From assembly GCA_965218555.1 (NCBI GenBank), contig OZ244625.1:4588001-4652000 (forward strand): 64,000 nt of DNA, given 5' to 3'. This document shows, piece by piece, positions 11,677 to 20,719 of this stretch. Within the stretch, counting starts at the first letter, position 1, and each line of letters starts with the position of its first letter. This DNA comes from JAPPLB01 sp965218555 (GTDB lineage Bacteria > Acidobacteriota > Terriglobia > Bryobacterales > UBA6623). The notes under the pieces were generated by a model, which was not told the DNA's origin, did no database searches, and saw only the letters and a list, made by a program, of their open reading frames with translations. A program made the translations under genes and the position numbers.

Positions 11677-13751
11677 GCCATGCCCTCTTGCGCACCCCAG
11701 GGCTCGATCTGCCTGAGCCCTTTTCTTTCGAGCGCGTCGTAGCAATCCGGCAGGTCAAAGCTTGTGAGGACACCCGGCAGAAGGGCCGACAGGGGCCAAC
11801 TGTAGTCCACCGATTCGGCCACGTCCGTGTATGAGGTCAAGGCATTCTTGAGCGTGACCTGCACAACGGCGTCTGAGAGCAGGGCCGCGAACGTTCCGGG
11901 TATAGCGCCCCAGCCCTTTGCGGCGAGGTGAATCTCAGTGTGCCCGAAACTTCCGAGCCAGTCGATCACGCGCAGCAGATCGTAAGTCTTCTGTCCGATG
12001 TAGGGGTAGTCGAGCATGATCGAGTGCATGGCGTAGAAGTAATCACTGCCGTAGGGCTGAAGAAAGCTGTCGATTCCACAGGTGCCGGGGCGCGAATCAC
12101 CGATTCCCCGCACGTCGCATGTGAAGAAAGCCGAGTCGGTCTCGGCAGCCGCCAATTCCTTGACCAGCGGTTCCTCGCGCAACTCAGCGTCCGCCGAGTG
12201 GTGAGAGACATAAAGCACGGCGCGCTTTGCCCCGAGAAACGGGCGGGAGTAAATTCGCTCGTTGGACAGCCGGTAGACCAGAGCGTGAATACCCGGTTCG
12301 GTGTCGACGACATAGGTGATCGAGTAGGGCTTCGGGTAGCTGCGCGCACGGCGCGTGCGGAGGATCCGGTACTCGGGGACTCGACGTTCTTCAGGCATGT
12401 TGAGGGCATTGCGCACAGCCTTCGCGAGTGCCTTGCCGCGCAGTCCCTTGCGGGCCTTTGCCAACTCCTGTGACGTCGCTTTTGTGAACGAATGGATGGG
12501 GCGCGACTGCATACCGGCCACCTGTCCCCGGGGTGTGCAATAGAGGGTTTCGTCTTCCTCTAACTGCAGTTCGGGCTCGTTCTGCATGTCGGAGTTCTTC
12601 GTCACGCCGTTGAACCAGCGGTACATCGCTTCGCGATTTTCCTGCGAGTAGCCATGGTAGGTGGGGCCGATGAACAGACCAATGTTCTCTTCGGCGTCTA
12701 GCAATTTGTACAGCCGCTTAAGCCGGAGATAGGCCTCCTGGGTGCCGCGCGCGTCGAAATAGTCCCTTTCTTTGGCCAGGACGATGATCGGCTTCGGAGC
12801 GAGGGCCGCGAGAAAGTCGTCCTGATCGAGTCCGAGCGCCAGTGAGCGCGGCGGGCACTGCTCGGTGTCCGCCGGCAGCTCGTTCTCGAGATTGCGGCGG
12901 AAGGTGGTGATGAAGCAACTCGGCGCAGCCATCGTCCAGCGTTGCTCAATGCCGCACAGCCAGGTTGTCATCGTGCCGCCGCCGGAGTTGCCCGTTACGC
13001 CGATGTGCTTCAAATCGACTTCTTCGCGCGTGAGAAGATAGTCGAGAGCGCGGATGCCGTCCCAGGCCCGCCAGGTCCCGAAGAATTCACCCGCCAGGAA
13101 CTGCTGATTGCCGGCATAGATATGCTCGCGCGTGCCGTAGCCGATACGGGGCTTGAGGTCGTCATCGGTGTATTGCATGCGTTCGCCTTGCCCGATGGGA
13201 TCGTAGAGCAGCACGACGTAACCCATACGCACCAGGCCTTGAGCGAAGGATTGATAAGCTTTGGCCACCTTGCCGTTGCTGGCATGCCCGCACGTTCCTA
13301 CCACGCCTGGCAGGCGCCCATTGCGATTCTTCGGCAGGTAGAGATTGGCGGTCACGAGAAAACCGGGGCGGCTCTCGAAAATCAGCTTCTCGACCTTGTA
13401 CCCATCGCGGTCCAGGACCCCTGTGATGCGCGGGTTGAGCGGCGACCTCTCGGGCAGGGGACCGAAGCATTGCCGAATCTTGGCTTGCACGTCACGAACG
13501 TACGCCTCCGCGTCCGCCTTGCTCTTCAGTCCGTTCTTGACTTGGAGTGCGCGTCGCTCAATCTCGCGTACCTTGCCGACAAAATACTCATGGACCATGC
13601 GCGGAAAGCGGTTCCAGGGCTGAATCACGGGTCCTTCGGCTGCGGCAAGCGTTTCGACGAGCGCAGGACCCAAGGACGAAACCCCGAGGCCGTAGATTCC
13701 GGCGGTACGCAACAAGTCTCTGCGGGTTGGAAGCGCGGCGGGATGAGACAT
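11673..13751 (-). CDS. Tat-exported alpha/beta hydrolase (acetyl-xylan-esterase/dienelactone-hydrolase-like), double-length
   Basis: 692 residues. The leader PTRRDLLRTAGIYGLG is a Tat signal. An alpha/beta-hydrolase domain fills the N-terminal half: DPIGQGERMQY around residues 184-194 and nucleophile elbow GNSGGG with S257. The C-terminal half (about residues 400-692) has a second hydrolase-like fold with DVRGIGDS but no clear GxSxG, so it may be a catalytically silent duplicate. Related acidobacterial and planctomycete proteins are annotated as acetyl xylan esterases or prolyl-oligopeptidase-like enzymes; the substrate is unproven. The start is supported by AGGAG eight bases upstream. It converges on the amidohydrolase gene with a 4-base stop overlap. 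Confidence 0.85.
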   Translation of the reverse strand: MSHPAALPTRRDLLRTAGIYGLGVSSLGPALVETLAAAEGPVIQPWNRFPRMVHEYFVGKVREIERRALQVKNGLKSKADAEAYVRDVQAKIRQCFGPLPERSPLNPRITGVLDRDGYKVEKLIFESRPGFLVTANLYLPKNRNGRLPGVVGTCGHASNGKVAKAYQSFAQGLVRMGYVVLLYDPIGQGERMQYTDDDLKPRIGYGTREHIYAGNQQFLAGEFFGTWRAWDGIRALDYLLTREEVDLKHIGVTGNSGGGTMTTWLCGIEQRWTMAAPSCFITTFRRNLENELPADTEQCPPRSLALGLDQDDFLAALAPKPIIVLAKERDYFDARGTQEAYLRLKRLYKLLDAEENIGLFIGPTYHGYSQENREAMYRWFNGVTKNSDMQNEPELQLEEDETLYCTPRGQVAGMQSRPIHSFTKATSQELAKARKGLRGKALAKAVRNALNMPEERRVPEYRILRTRRARSYPKPYSITYVVDTEPGIHALVYRLSNERIYSRPFLGAKRAVLYVSHHSADAELREEPLVKELAAAETDSAFFTCDVRGIGDSRPGTCGIDSFLQPYGSDYFYAMHSIMLDYPYIGQKTYDLLRVIDWLGSFGHTEIHLAAKGWGAIPGTFAALLSDAVVQVTLKNALTSYTDVAESVDYSWPLSALLPGVLTSFDLPDCYDALERKGLRQIEPWGAQEGMA

Positions 13752-13858
13752 ATCAACACTCCTTGCAAGAAACCCGCTCAGGATAGCATCGGCGCGGGCG
13801 TTTCCAGATAACCGTCAGGTCTTCTCTGTCTTACAATAGGCCGACTCAGGTATTGCCC

Positions 13859-15310
13859 ATGAACACGGCTTCCTCCATTCCACGGTTTGTCCTCTTCTTC
13901 GCGATAGCCTGCCTTGGCTCGACCCTCATGGCCTTCGAGATCACTTCCGGGCTTGCCGACTACCAAGTCCTGCAGCGCGGCGTGGACGGGACTGCCTCGG
14001 TGACTCTGAAGGGGCTGTCGAGTCACGCCGGTTCGCTGCGAGTGGGTGTTACCAGAGGCAAACACCAGTTGCGCGTGGCGGGATTCGTGGACAAACCGCT
14101 TGCCCGGATTCAGGCAGGAGACTGGACCGCCCACCTTTCAGGACTTCCCACAGGCGGTCCCTATCGCTTGACGTTCGTCGTGGTAAACGATGCCGGAGCG
14201 GAACTCGTCACGCATACCGTTGAACAGGTTCTCGTCGGCGACGTGTGGGTGCTTGCCGGCCAATCGAACATGGTCGGCCGCGCGGAACTCAAGAACGTCG
14301 AGAAGCCGCATGAACTCGTCCATGTTTTTCGGCCGGAAGGCGGCTGGGCGCAGGCGAAAGAACCCCTCCACGAGCGGCGCGAACGCAACGACATGGTGAT
14401 TGGCGCGGGACTCGGGCTGCCTTTCGCGAAAGAGATGGTGCGGAGGACGAATGTACCGGTCGGGTTGATCCCGACCGCACTGGGAGGGACTTCTCTCTGG
14501 CAGTGGGACCCGGCGCTGAAGACGAAAGGCCGTGAGTCTCTGTACGGCAACATGCTGGCGCAGTTCGAGGCCTCCGGCGGCAAGGCAAGGGGTATGCTCT
14601 GGTATCAGGGCGAAGCGGATGCACGCCCGGGACGCGTCGAGCAGTATCTGGATCGCTTCCGGGAATTTGTCGCGGCCATCCGCGCCGACCTGCGGCACCC
14701 GGATCTGCCCATCTACACCGCACAACTTTCGCGCTACGTGATCACGCCGAGCGTTCGCACCGACGCCACCTGGAGTGCCATGCGCGAGGCACAGCGGCAA
14801 GCGGCAAGGACGATCGAGAATGTGGGAATCCTGTCAGGGATCGACTTGGGGCTTGTCGATCTGATTCACGTCGATACGGAAGGGCTCAAGACGCTCGGTG
14901 TTCGCTTCGCCAAACGCGTGTGCCGCGACCTCTGCGGCGATGAAGGCGGCTGTGCCGGTATCGAACCCGGCTCTCGCCTTGAAGGGGTGAATTGGGACGG
15001 ACCATACCGCCTGCGAATGAAGTTTGCCGGAGTGAACGGGACTCTCGTCGCACCAGGGCGTGTCCTGGGATTCGATGTCCGGGATAGGGAAGGGAATCGT
15101 CTGCCGCTGGTCTTCCGCGCTGAGATAACCGAAGCGGATGAAGTGCTGCTCTGGTTGGTCAGAAGGGAGCAGGTGCCCGATCCCGCCTTTCTTGCCTACG
15201 GCTATGGGATGGATCCCGCGGCGAATCTGATCGATCAGGAAGGTCTCGCGGCGCCGGCGTTCGGCCCGATCCGGTTGCCGCCGCGGCCTCCTGCGCCGGC
15301 AAGCCGGTAA
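13859..15310 (+). CDS. Sialate O-acetylesterase-like protein (SASA domain)
   Basis: 483 residues. The ATG at 13859 is preferred over a TTG six bases earlier; it opens a Sec signal peptide (RFVLFFAIACLGSTLMA). After a beta-sandwich, the SGNH/SASA core has block I AGQSNM with nucleophile S136, the block GGTSLWQW, MLWYQGEAD (block III-like) and a C-terminal D-x-x-H in DLIHVD. The family removes O-acetyl groups from sialic acids or, in CE6-type members, from xylan. It is monocistronic and convergent with the next gene, with 3 bases between the stops. Confidence 0.85.
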   Translation: MNTASSIPRFVLFFAIACLGSTLMAFEITSGLADYQVLQRGVDGTASVTLKGLSSHAGSLRVGVTRGKHQLRVAGFVDKPLARIQAGDWTAHLSGLPTGGPYRLTFVVVNDAGAELVTHTVEQVLVGDVWVLAGQSNMVGRAELKNVEKPHELVHVFRPEGGWAQAKEPLHERRERNDMVIGAGLGLPFAKEMVRRTNVPVGLIPTALGGTSLWQWDPALKTKGRESLYGNMLAQFEASGGKARGMLWYQGEADARPGRVEQYLDRFREFVAAIRADLRHPDLPIYTAQLSRYVITPSVRTDATWSAMREAQRQAARTIENVGILSGIDLGLVDLIHVDTEGLKTLGVRFAKRVCRDLCGDEGGCAGIEPGSRLEGVNWDGPYRLRMKFAGVNGTLVAPGRVLGFDVRDREGNRLPLVFRAEITEADEVLLWLVRREQVPDPAFLAYGYGMDPAANLIDQEGLAAPAFGPIRLPPRPPAPASR

Positions 15311-15313
15311 GGC

Positions 15314-16609
15314 CTACTTGCCGGGAACCTTGTTGCCCGCGATGTAAACGCTGTCGACGGTCTTGGTGTTGTTGATGTCGGCCAGCGGGTCTTCGTTGAG
15401 CACGATCATGTCTGCCCACTTGCCTTGGGTGAGCGTGCCTACGCGGTGCAGATTAAGGCAAGCCGCCGCTTGGCCGGTCGCGGCCATGATGGCTTGCATC
15501 GGCGTCAGCCCGGCCTTCACCATCAGCTCCAGTTCCATGTGCTCGAAATATCCCTGGAAGCGCGCCGGTGGGCCGCTGTCGGTGCCAAACGCGATGGTCA
15601 CACCGGAATCGGCGAGCTTCTTCAGATTCGCCGAAGCGACTTCCAGCGCCTTCTTGTACTGCTGTGCGCTCTTGCTCTGCTGTATCTTTTTCTGGCGTTC
15701 CGGATCCTTGAGTTGCTCGATCACATCCGGGTCGGTCTCTTTCTGGAAGAAAGGATCAGCGAAGAAATCCGGTTCGCTTTCGTAGACGAAGGTCGAGACC
15801 TCTCGCGTCAAAGTCGGGCAGAGGCAGACTTCTTTCGACAGCAGAGCGTCGACCAACTCCTGATCGACTTCCTGATCGCGCACGCTGTGCACGATGTAAT
15901 CGACCCCTTTATCAAGCAGTCCCTTGGCGTCATCCAGATAGTAGAGATGCGAGGCCACCCTTATGCCTTTGCGATGGGCGTGTTCGATGACCGCTTGATA
16001 GACGTTGGGCCGCATCTTGCGGCTGGATCCGAGGTTGTCGTCGACGCGGATTTTGATCCAGTCCACTTTCATGGCCGCGTTGTCGTCGATCATCTTGGTG
16101 ACGGCTGCCGGCGTTCGGCCGTCGACGACAGTGCCGGCAACATAGATACGCGCACGGTCTAGGTCCTTCGTATCCTGCTCATCGCGCAGTTCGATTGCTT
16201 CCGATCCGTCACCGCCCAGACTCACGACTGTCGTTACGCCATAGCGTGCGTAGAGTTGCAGTTGCGCCAGTACATTGTCTTTGCCGTAGACATCGGGCCC
16301 GGATTCGAGCCCGCGCGTCTGGCCGACGTGCCCGTGGGCGTTGATCAGGCCGGGAATGATCGTCTTGCCGCTGACGTCAACCAGATTCGCCGTTGCGGGC
16401 GGCGGCAGCGCTTCCTTTATGCCGACGTCTTCGATGCGGCCATCGCGCACAATCAGAACGGCATCTTCAATGGGCGGATTGCCTGTCCCGTCGATCACCG
16501 ACGCGCCCACGAAGGCGTACAGACCTTCCTCGGGTTCGGGGGGAGGACCGCTGCAATACAGCAACAGGAGCGTGATGGAAAGAACGGTGAGCAGCCGGAT
16601 CGAACGCAT
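15314..16609 (-). CDS. Amidohydrolase lipoprotein (imidazolonepropionase/prolidase-like)
   Basis: 431 residues from the ATG at 16609, which has GGAGGT five bases before it. The leader ends in LLLLYCSG, a lipobox with the acceptor cysteine at about residue 19, so the enzyme is probably anchored in a membrane facing the periplasm. Amidohydrolase motifs are INAHGHVG (HxH), SHLYY and IVHSV histidines, an aspartate in FGTDSG, and LTQGKWADMIVLNEDP at the end. It belongs to the cyclic amidohydrolase group that includes Xaa-Pro dipeptidase- and imidazolonepropionase-like enzymes; the substrate is unknown. The TonB and oligopeptide genes that often accompany these are absent. Confidence 0.87.
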   Translation of the reverse strand: MRSIRLLTVLSITLLLLYCSGPPPEPEEGLYAFVGASVIDGTGNPPIEDAVLIVRDGRIEDVGIKEALPPPATANLVDVSGKTIIPGLINAHGHVGQTRGLESGPDVYGKDNVLAQLQLYARYGVTTVVSLGGDGSEAIELRDEQDTKDLDRARIYVAGTVVDGRTPAAVTKMIDDNAAMKVDWIKIRVDDNLGSSRKMRPNVYQAVIEHAHRKGIRVASHLYYLDDAKGLLDKGVDYIVHSVRDQEVDQELVDALLSKEVCLCPTLTREVSTFVYESEPDFFADPFFQKETDPDVIEQLKDPERQKKIQQSKSAQQYKKALEVASANLKKLADSGVTIAFGTDSGPPARFQGYFEHMELELMVKAGLTPMQAIMAATGQAAACLNLHRVGTLTQGKWADMIVLNEDPLADINNTKTVDSVYIAGNKVPGK

Positions 16610-16948
16610 GATTACCTCCACGCACGGAACCCTATCACAACGCAGCCCAATTGGGAAGTGTGCCGGACCCATTGATGGGGGACAGGTGAAGCAGCATCTA
16701 TTTCGACAAGACGAAGGTTCCCCGCCCGAATATAGAATCGTCCGCTTTTCCAGCAAACGTCCGTGCGGCGTCGGCAAGATCGGGTCGGGTGGGAAGGAAC
16801 CCCTCGTAAGCACCCTGCCGAAGAATCGTTTGCCGTTACGAGAGGTCTTGAAGCAGCGGATGTAGTTCGTTTCCGGATAAACTGTCTGTCTGCCTCGTTT
16901 CGGTTACGGGTGGAGTATCCGTTACGGGAGGGAGTCCAGGATCCAGAC
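16610..16948. other. Divergent intergenic region
   Basis: 339 bases between the oppositely oriented amidohydrolase and beta-propeller genes. It must hold both promoters. I could not place convincing -35/-10 boxes, and no gene is apparent. Confidence 0.5.
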
Positions 16949-18559
16949 ATGAACCACTTGACTCGGGGAATCGTGGAGTTGATCTGTGCCGGGCTGCTCT
17001 GCCTGTCTGCCAGCCATGCCCAGCAGGTTGGTCCGATATCGCTGAGGCCCGAGGAGAAACAACTGTTCCTTGACGACCATGTTGTCGAAGAGCTTTCCGG
17101 TTTGAGCCGCGTCATGCACCGACCGCGCAAGCGGGGTCCGGTGCTGAAGGCGGACGTTCCGTCAGATGGGAAGTACATCGCGGCTGTCTCCGCGCCGATC
17201 TGGATCGAAGAGGAAGGTCTGTACAAGCTCTTCTATGAAGCGCGTTACGGAGACTTCAGCCGGCACCGCTACGCACTTGCGGTTTCCGAAGACGGCGTGA
17301 ACTGGCGCAAGCCTCATCTGGGTCTTGTCGAGCATGACGGTTCGAAGGACAACAATCTCTTTCCGACTCCGGGCGATGAACGCCTGTGGCACGTTGTTTT
17401 TGATCCCGATGATCCTGACCCGCGGCGGCGCTACAAGGGTTTCGTGGGAGCGAACGGCCGCCGCTCGGCGGTGAGCCCGGATGGCCTGCACTGGAGTCTT
17501 GTGGAAACGCCGCGGCTACCCTCCGACGACGCCGGCACGTTGACCTACGACCGAGAACACGGACAGTTCCTGGGATTGCTGAAGTTCCCGGGCAAGTACG
17601 GCCGCTCCTATAATCTCTCGACAAGCAAGGACTTCGTCACGTGGAGCGAGCCCCGCTACCTGTTCGGGACCGATGACGAGGATCAAAAGCTTGCTGTCGA
17701 GACGATTCGCCGCAGATTGGCGGACCCCGGCCTGTCCAAGCCGCTACAGATCGACCCCGATCCGGCAATCGGTTGGCGACCGCCGGAAGGCCGGAAACTC
17801 AGGCCGACATGGCGAGCCGAGTGTTACAACATCGGTGTTTTTCCCTACGAGGGTGTCTACATCGCTTGGCTGATGATCTTCTATCCGACGGGACAAAGAC
17901 TGCCGGAATGGCGCAACACCGATGGCTTCCATCTGATTCAGTTGGCGATGACCCGGGACCTGAAGAACTGGCGGCGGCTCGGGAATCGCGAGCCGTTCAT
18001 TGGGCCATCACGACTCGACGAAGGGCGCGTCGGGAACTATGACCGGTTGCAGCTCATGGTGTCCAATCGCCCGGTCGATCGCGGCGACGAGCTGTGGTTC
18101 TACTACACCGGCATGAAGCGCCGGGTTGAGCAGCACGACCGCTATACGGATGGAAGTCCCAGGTCCCCTGAAACTCTTTCGCCCACGGAACGGGCTGATT
18201 GGTTGGACGATACACACAGCGCCGTTTGCCTGGCGGTCCTGCGCCGTGACGGGTTCGTCTCTTTTGACGCTGACACCAATGGCGGTTACCTGCTCACGAA
18301 ACCTCTGAAGGCGTCAGGCAGCAGGCTCTTTCTCAACCTGGACGCCGGGAGACGTGGAAGCGCGCGCGTGGAGGTCGTCGACCCATCGGGCCGCTCCGTG
18401 ACCGGATTCACAAGCGCGGATGCCGTTCCGGTCGTCGGTGATGCCATACGACTCCCAGTGAGTTGGAAGCAGAGCGAATGGGCGGGCCTGAGCAACCGCA
18501 CTGTGCGGCTGAAGGTTCATCTGAATCAGGCAAGCCTCTACGCCTTGTGGACCGAGTAA
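16949..18559 (+). CDS. Secreted beta-propeller protein, glycoside-hydrolase-like (GH32/GH43-type fold)
   Basis: 536 residues from the ATG at 16949, chosen because it opens a signal peptide (VELICAGLLCLSASHAQ) and follows a purine-rich GGGAGGG. The mature N-terminus has KQLFLDDHVVEEL, the start of a family common in Planctomycetes and Acidobacteria and annotated as GH32-N-like or as hypothetical. Repeated blade-like elements (YALAVSEDGVNWRKP, RSAVSPDGLHWSL, LSTSKDFVTWSEP) alternate with aromatic strands, as in five-bladed propellers. A C-terminal jelly-roll-like segment starts near residue 445. The activity is not established. It is convergent with the aldo/keto reductase gene, 3 bases apart. 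Confidence 0.75.
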   Translation: MNHLTRGIVELICAGLLCLSASHAQQVGPISLRPEEKQLFLDDHVVEELSGLSRVMHRPRKRGPVLKADVPSDGKYIAAVSAPIWIEEEGLYKLFYEARYGDFSRHRYALAVSEDGVNWRKPHLGLVEHDGSKDNNLFPTPGDERLWHVVFDPDDPDPRRRYKGFVGANGRRSAVSPDGLHWSLVETPRLPSDDAGTLTYDREHGQFLGLLKFPGKYGRSYNLSTSKDFVTWSEPRYLFGTDDEDQKLAVETIRRRLADPGLSKPLQIDPDPAIGWRPPEGRKLRPTWRAECYNIGVFPYEGVYIAWLMIFYPTGQRLPEWRNTDGFHLIQLAMTRDLKNWRRLGNREPFIGPSRLDEGRVGNYDRLQLMVSNRPVDRGDELWFYYTGMKRRVEQHDRYTDGSPRSPETLSPTERADWLDDTHSAVCLAVLRRDGFVSFDADTNGGYLLTKPLKASGSRLFLNLDAGRRGSARVEVVDPSGRSVTGFTSADAVPVVGDAIRLPVSWKQSEWAGLSNRTVRLKVHLNQASLYALWTE

Positions 18560-18562
18560 GAG

Positions 18563-19546
18563 TCACACCCAGGCCGACATTTCCGCGTACCACTCTGCGG
18601 GAAAGTCCATTGCTTCCGCGGCGATGGCGTTGTCGAGATGAGCAGTGGAACGGGCTCCCGCCAAGACCGTGTCCACAACAGGGTTTTTAAGCACCCAGCC
18701 GATGGCAAGCCGCAGGACCGGAAGGTCAACGCGCTCGGCGAAGGCGTGTAGTTTATCGACGATCGCGAAGTTCTTTGCGCTGAAGTAGATGTCGGCGTGG
18801 CCCGGGATGACGTGAAAACGTGTGCGTTTCGGGAAGGCGTTCCGATCGGGCGTGTACTTGCCGGTGAGAAAACCGGCGCCCAGAGGGCTGTAACTCATCA
18901 CTCCTATGCCGTTTTCCTGACAGAGCGGCAGCGTCGCCGACTCGATATCGCGGACCAAGAGGTTGTAGTTCGGTTCAATCACTTCGAACGGACGCAAGCC
19001 TGACCTGGCAGCGGTTTGCAACGACTCGCGCAGTTGCTCGGCATCGTAGTTGCTGCAGGCGGCATGACGAGCCTTGCCCGATCGTACGACGTGGTCCAGC
19101 GCGGCTACCCTGTCGTCAACAGGCGTAGCGGCGTCGAAGCTGTGATACATGTAGATGTCCACGAAGTCGGTTTGTAGCCGCTGGAGACTGGCGTCAAGAG
19201 CTTGCGTGACGTGATCCCGGCTGTGGTTCGTCGTGACCTTGGTGCAAAGAGTAATCTGGTCCCGGCACTTGCGACTCGCCAGCCATCGCCCGACAATCTT
19301 CTCGGACGAATGCGCTTCGTCCGTCACTTCGCGGTTGTCTTGTACGCCGAGATAGTTCTTGCGATATTCCTTAGCTTCGGCGCCGCCATAGGCCTCGGCG
19401 GTGTCGAAGAGCGTAATGCCGTTCTCGAGTGCGTGATCCATGATGGCGAAGCTCGTGGCCTCGTCGATTTCGCGTCCGAAGGTCGTGCAGCCGAAGCCGA
19501 TGCGGCCGACCTGCAAGCCTGTTGAGCCAAGGGTTCTGATTTTCAA
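18563..19546 (-). CDS. Aldo/keto reductase
   Basis: 327 residues, cytoplasmic NADPH-dependent oxidoreductase. The catalytic tetrad is intact: D48 and Y53 (FDTAEAYGG), K103 (LCTKV) and H135 (YMYHSFD). The start is a TTG at 19546 preceded by AAGGAA; there is no ATG before the first beta strand, so TTG is the only reasonable start. It could reduce sugars or aldehydes; the substrate is not determinable. Confidence 0.92.
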   Translation of the reverse strand: MKIRTLGSTGLQVGRIGFGCTTFGREIDEATSFAIMDHALENGITLFDTAEAYGGAEAKEYRKNYLGVQDNREVTDEAHSSEKIVGRWLASRKCRDQITLCTKVTTNHSRDHVTQALDASLQRLQTDFVDIYMYHSFDAATPVDDRVAALDHVVRSGKARHAACSNYDAEQLRESLQTAARSGLRPFEVIEPNYNLLVRDIESATLPLCQENGIGVMSYSPLGAGFLTGKYTPDRNAFPKRTRFHVIPGHADIYFSAKNFAIVDKLHAFAERVDLPVLRLAIGWVLKNPVVDTVLAGARSTAHLDNAIAAEAMDFPAEWYAEMSAWV

Positions 19547-19905
19547 GCGAAGTTCCTTTCACGGGGAATGCGGTGTTTTTCATGCAACGGAAATGCCGGA
19601 AGAGAAGTTTGCGTCTTCCGTAAGGCGACCCGGGTGAGCAGCTCGTCTTGTTGGCAAGTCCTGGTTTGCATGAGACGGACCGGAGATTCCTATCCTACGC
19701 CGGTTGTGAGCGCCGAGGATCTGAGTAATGTCTCCTTTTTTTGTCGGTGAGCGGTGTCGGCAACGGCTCGCTTGCTAACGCGCCGGCAAGAAATATCTTG
19801 GTGCAGCCTGCGACAGCGTACTCTACACAGGCAGCGGCTTGGAGGTAGCCCCGATCGTTCGCCCTTCGATCGAAGGCGGTTCGACGGATGAGTTAGAATC
19901 GACGT
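19547..19905. other. Divergent intergenic region
   Basis: 359 bases between the aldo/keto reductase and the binding-protein gene. A minus-strand open frame covers it, but it is the antisense of the coding gene downstream, so I see no independent gene or clear regulatory site. Confidence 0.45.
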
Positions 19906-20697
19906 GTGAACCGTAGCATACCCGTTCGAATCGCTTGTTGCAGCCTGTTGCTTGCACTGGCTGTATCTTCCACGGCGGCCGAAAAGGTCACGGTTTTTTT
20001 TGTGGGCGCGGTAGGAAGCTCGGCCTGGAAAGGCGCCGAGCAAGGCATCATCGAAGCAAACATACTCGGACGCTTCACGGGCCAAGGCTACGAGCTGAAA
20101 AAGGGTTCCGCCTCCGTGGTTCCGGAGGGCGCCGCCGCGGTCATCGTGGCTGCCGGTGGGGCGACAGCGGCCGGGATCTCCAAGCGCGTTGATGCCGCCG
20201 TAGTCAATGTAAGTGATGAGAGTGACTCGCTGAGAAAGGGCTGCCGCGCCAATCTGTTCCACACGATTCCCAGTGACCGGATGAGGGCTGACGCCTTGGC
20301 GCAGTGGCGTCAGAATTCCAAGTCGAACAACAACCATGCGCGGGCATGGCATCCGGACTTCGTGAAGTTCGCCGCGCGTGACCTCAATAACCGTTATCGC
20401 AAGACCCACGGCGAGGCAATGGACGACGAAGCCTGGGCGGCGTGGGCGGCGGTGAAGACAATCACGGAGGCCGTCACGCGCGGGCAGACGACGGACCCAA
20501 GTGCGATTGCGCGCTATCTGCGCGAAGAACTCGAGTTCGACGGGCAGAAAGGCGCGCCGCATTCCTTCCGCGAAACCGGCCAGTTGCGCCAGCCGCTATT
20601 GATTGTCGAGGACGGTAACCTCGTTGCGGAAGCGCCCGTGCGCGGTGTCGCCGATCCGGACGATCTTGATACGCTGGGGCTTGCGGCCTGTCCCTAG
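19906..20697 (+). CDS. Periplasmic binding protein related to the PQQ-dependent alcohol-dehydrogenase-system ABC family, shortened
   Basis: 263 residues from a GTG start, with a Sec leader (IACCSLLLALAVSSTAA). The mature part begins KVTVFFVGAVGSSAWKGAEQG and ends with AEAPVRGVADPDDLDTLGLAACP. This resembles the substrate-binding component of the PQQ-linked alcohol oxidation ABC set (TIGR03863, recalled from memory), and the downstream gene matches the companion propeller. Members I know of are about 330-370 residues. Here the sequence passes from DALAQWRQNSKSNNNHARAW straight to the C-terminal helices, so a large part of the ligand-binding core seems missing. There is no frameshift. Either it is a specialised short form or it has lost ligand binding. 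It ends 22 bases before the propeller gene. Confidence 0.7.
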   Translation: MNRSIPVRIACCSLLLALAVSSTAAEKVTVFFVGAVGSSAWKGAEQGIIEANILGRFTGQGYELKKGSASVVPEGAAAVIVAAGGATAAGISKRVDAAVVNVSDESDSLRKGCRANLFHTIPSDRMRADALAQWRQNSKSNNNHARAWHPDFVKFAARDLNNRYRKTHGEAMDDEAWAAWAAVKTITEAVTRGQTTDPSAIARYLREELEFDGQKGAPHSFRETGQLRQPLLIVEDGNLVAEAPVRGVADPDDLDTLGLAACP

Positions 20698-20719
20698 ACC
20701 CGCCAGGAACTTCATCACT

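Noticed and set aside
19690..20562. 290-codon minus-strand frame
   Set aside because: Antisense to the binding-protein gene, which has a signal peptide and family similarity.
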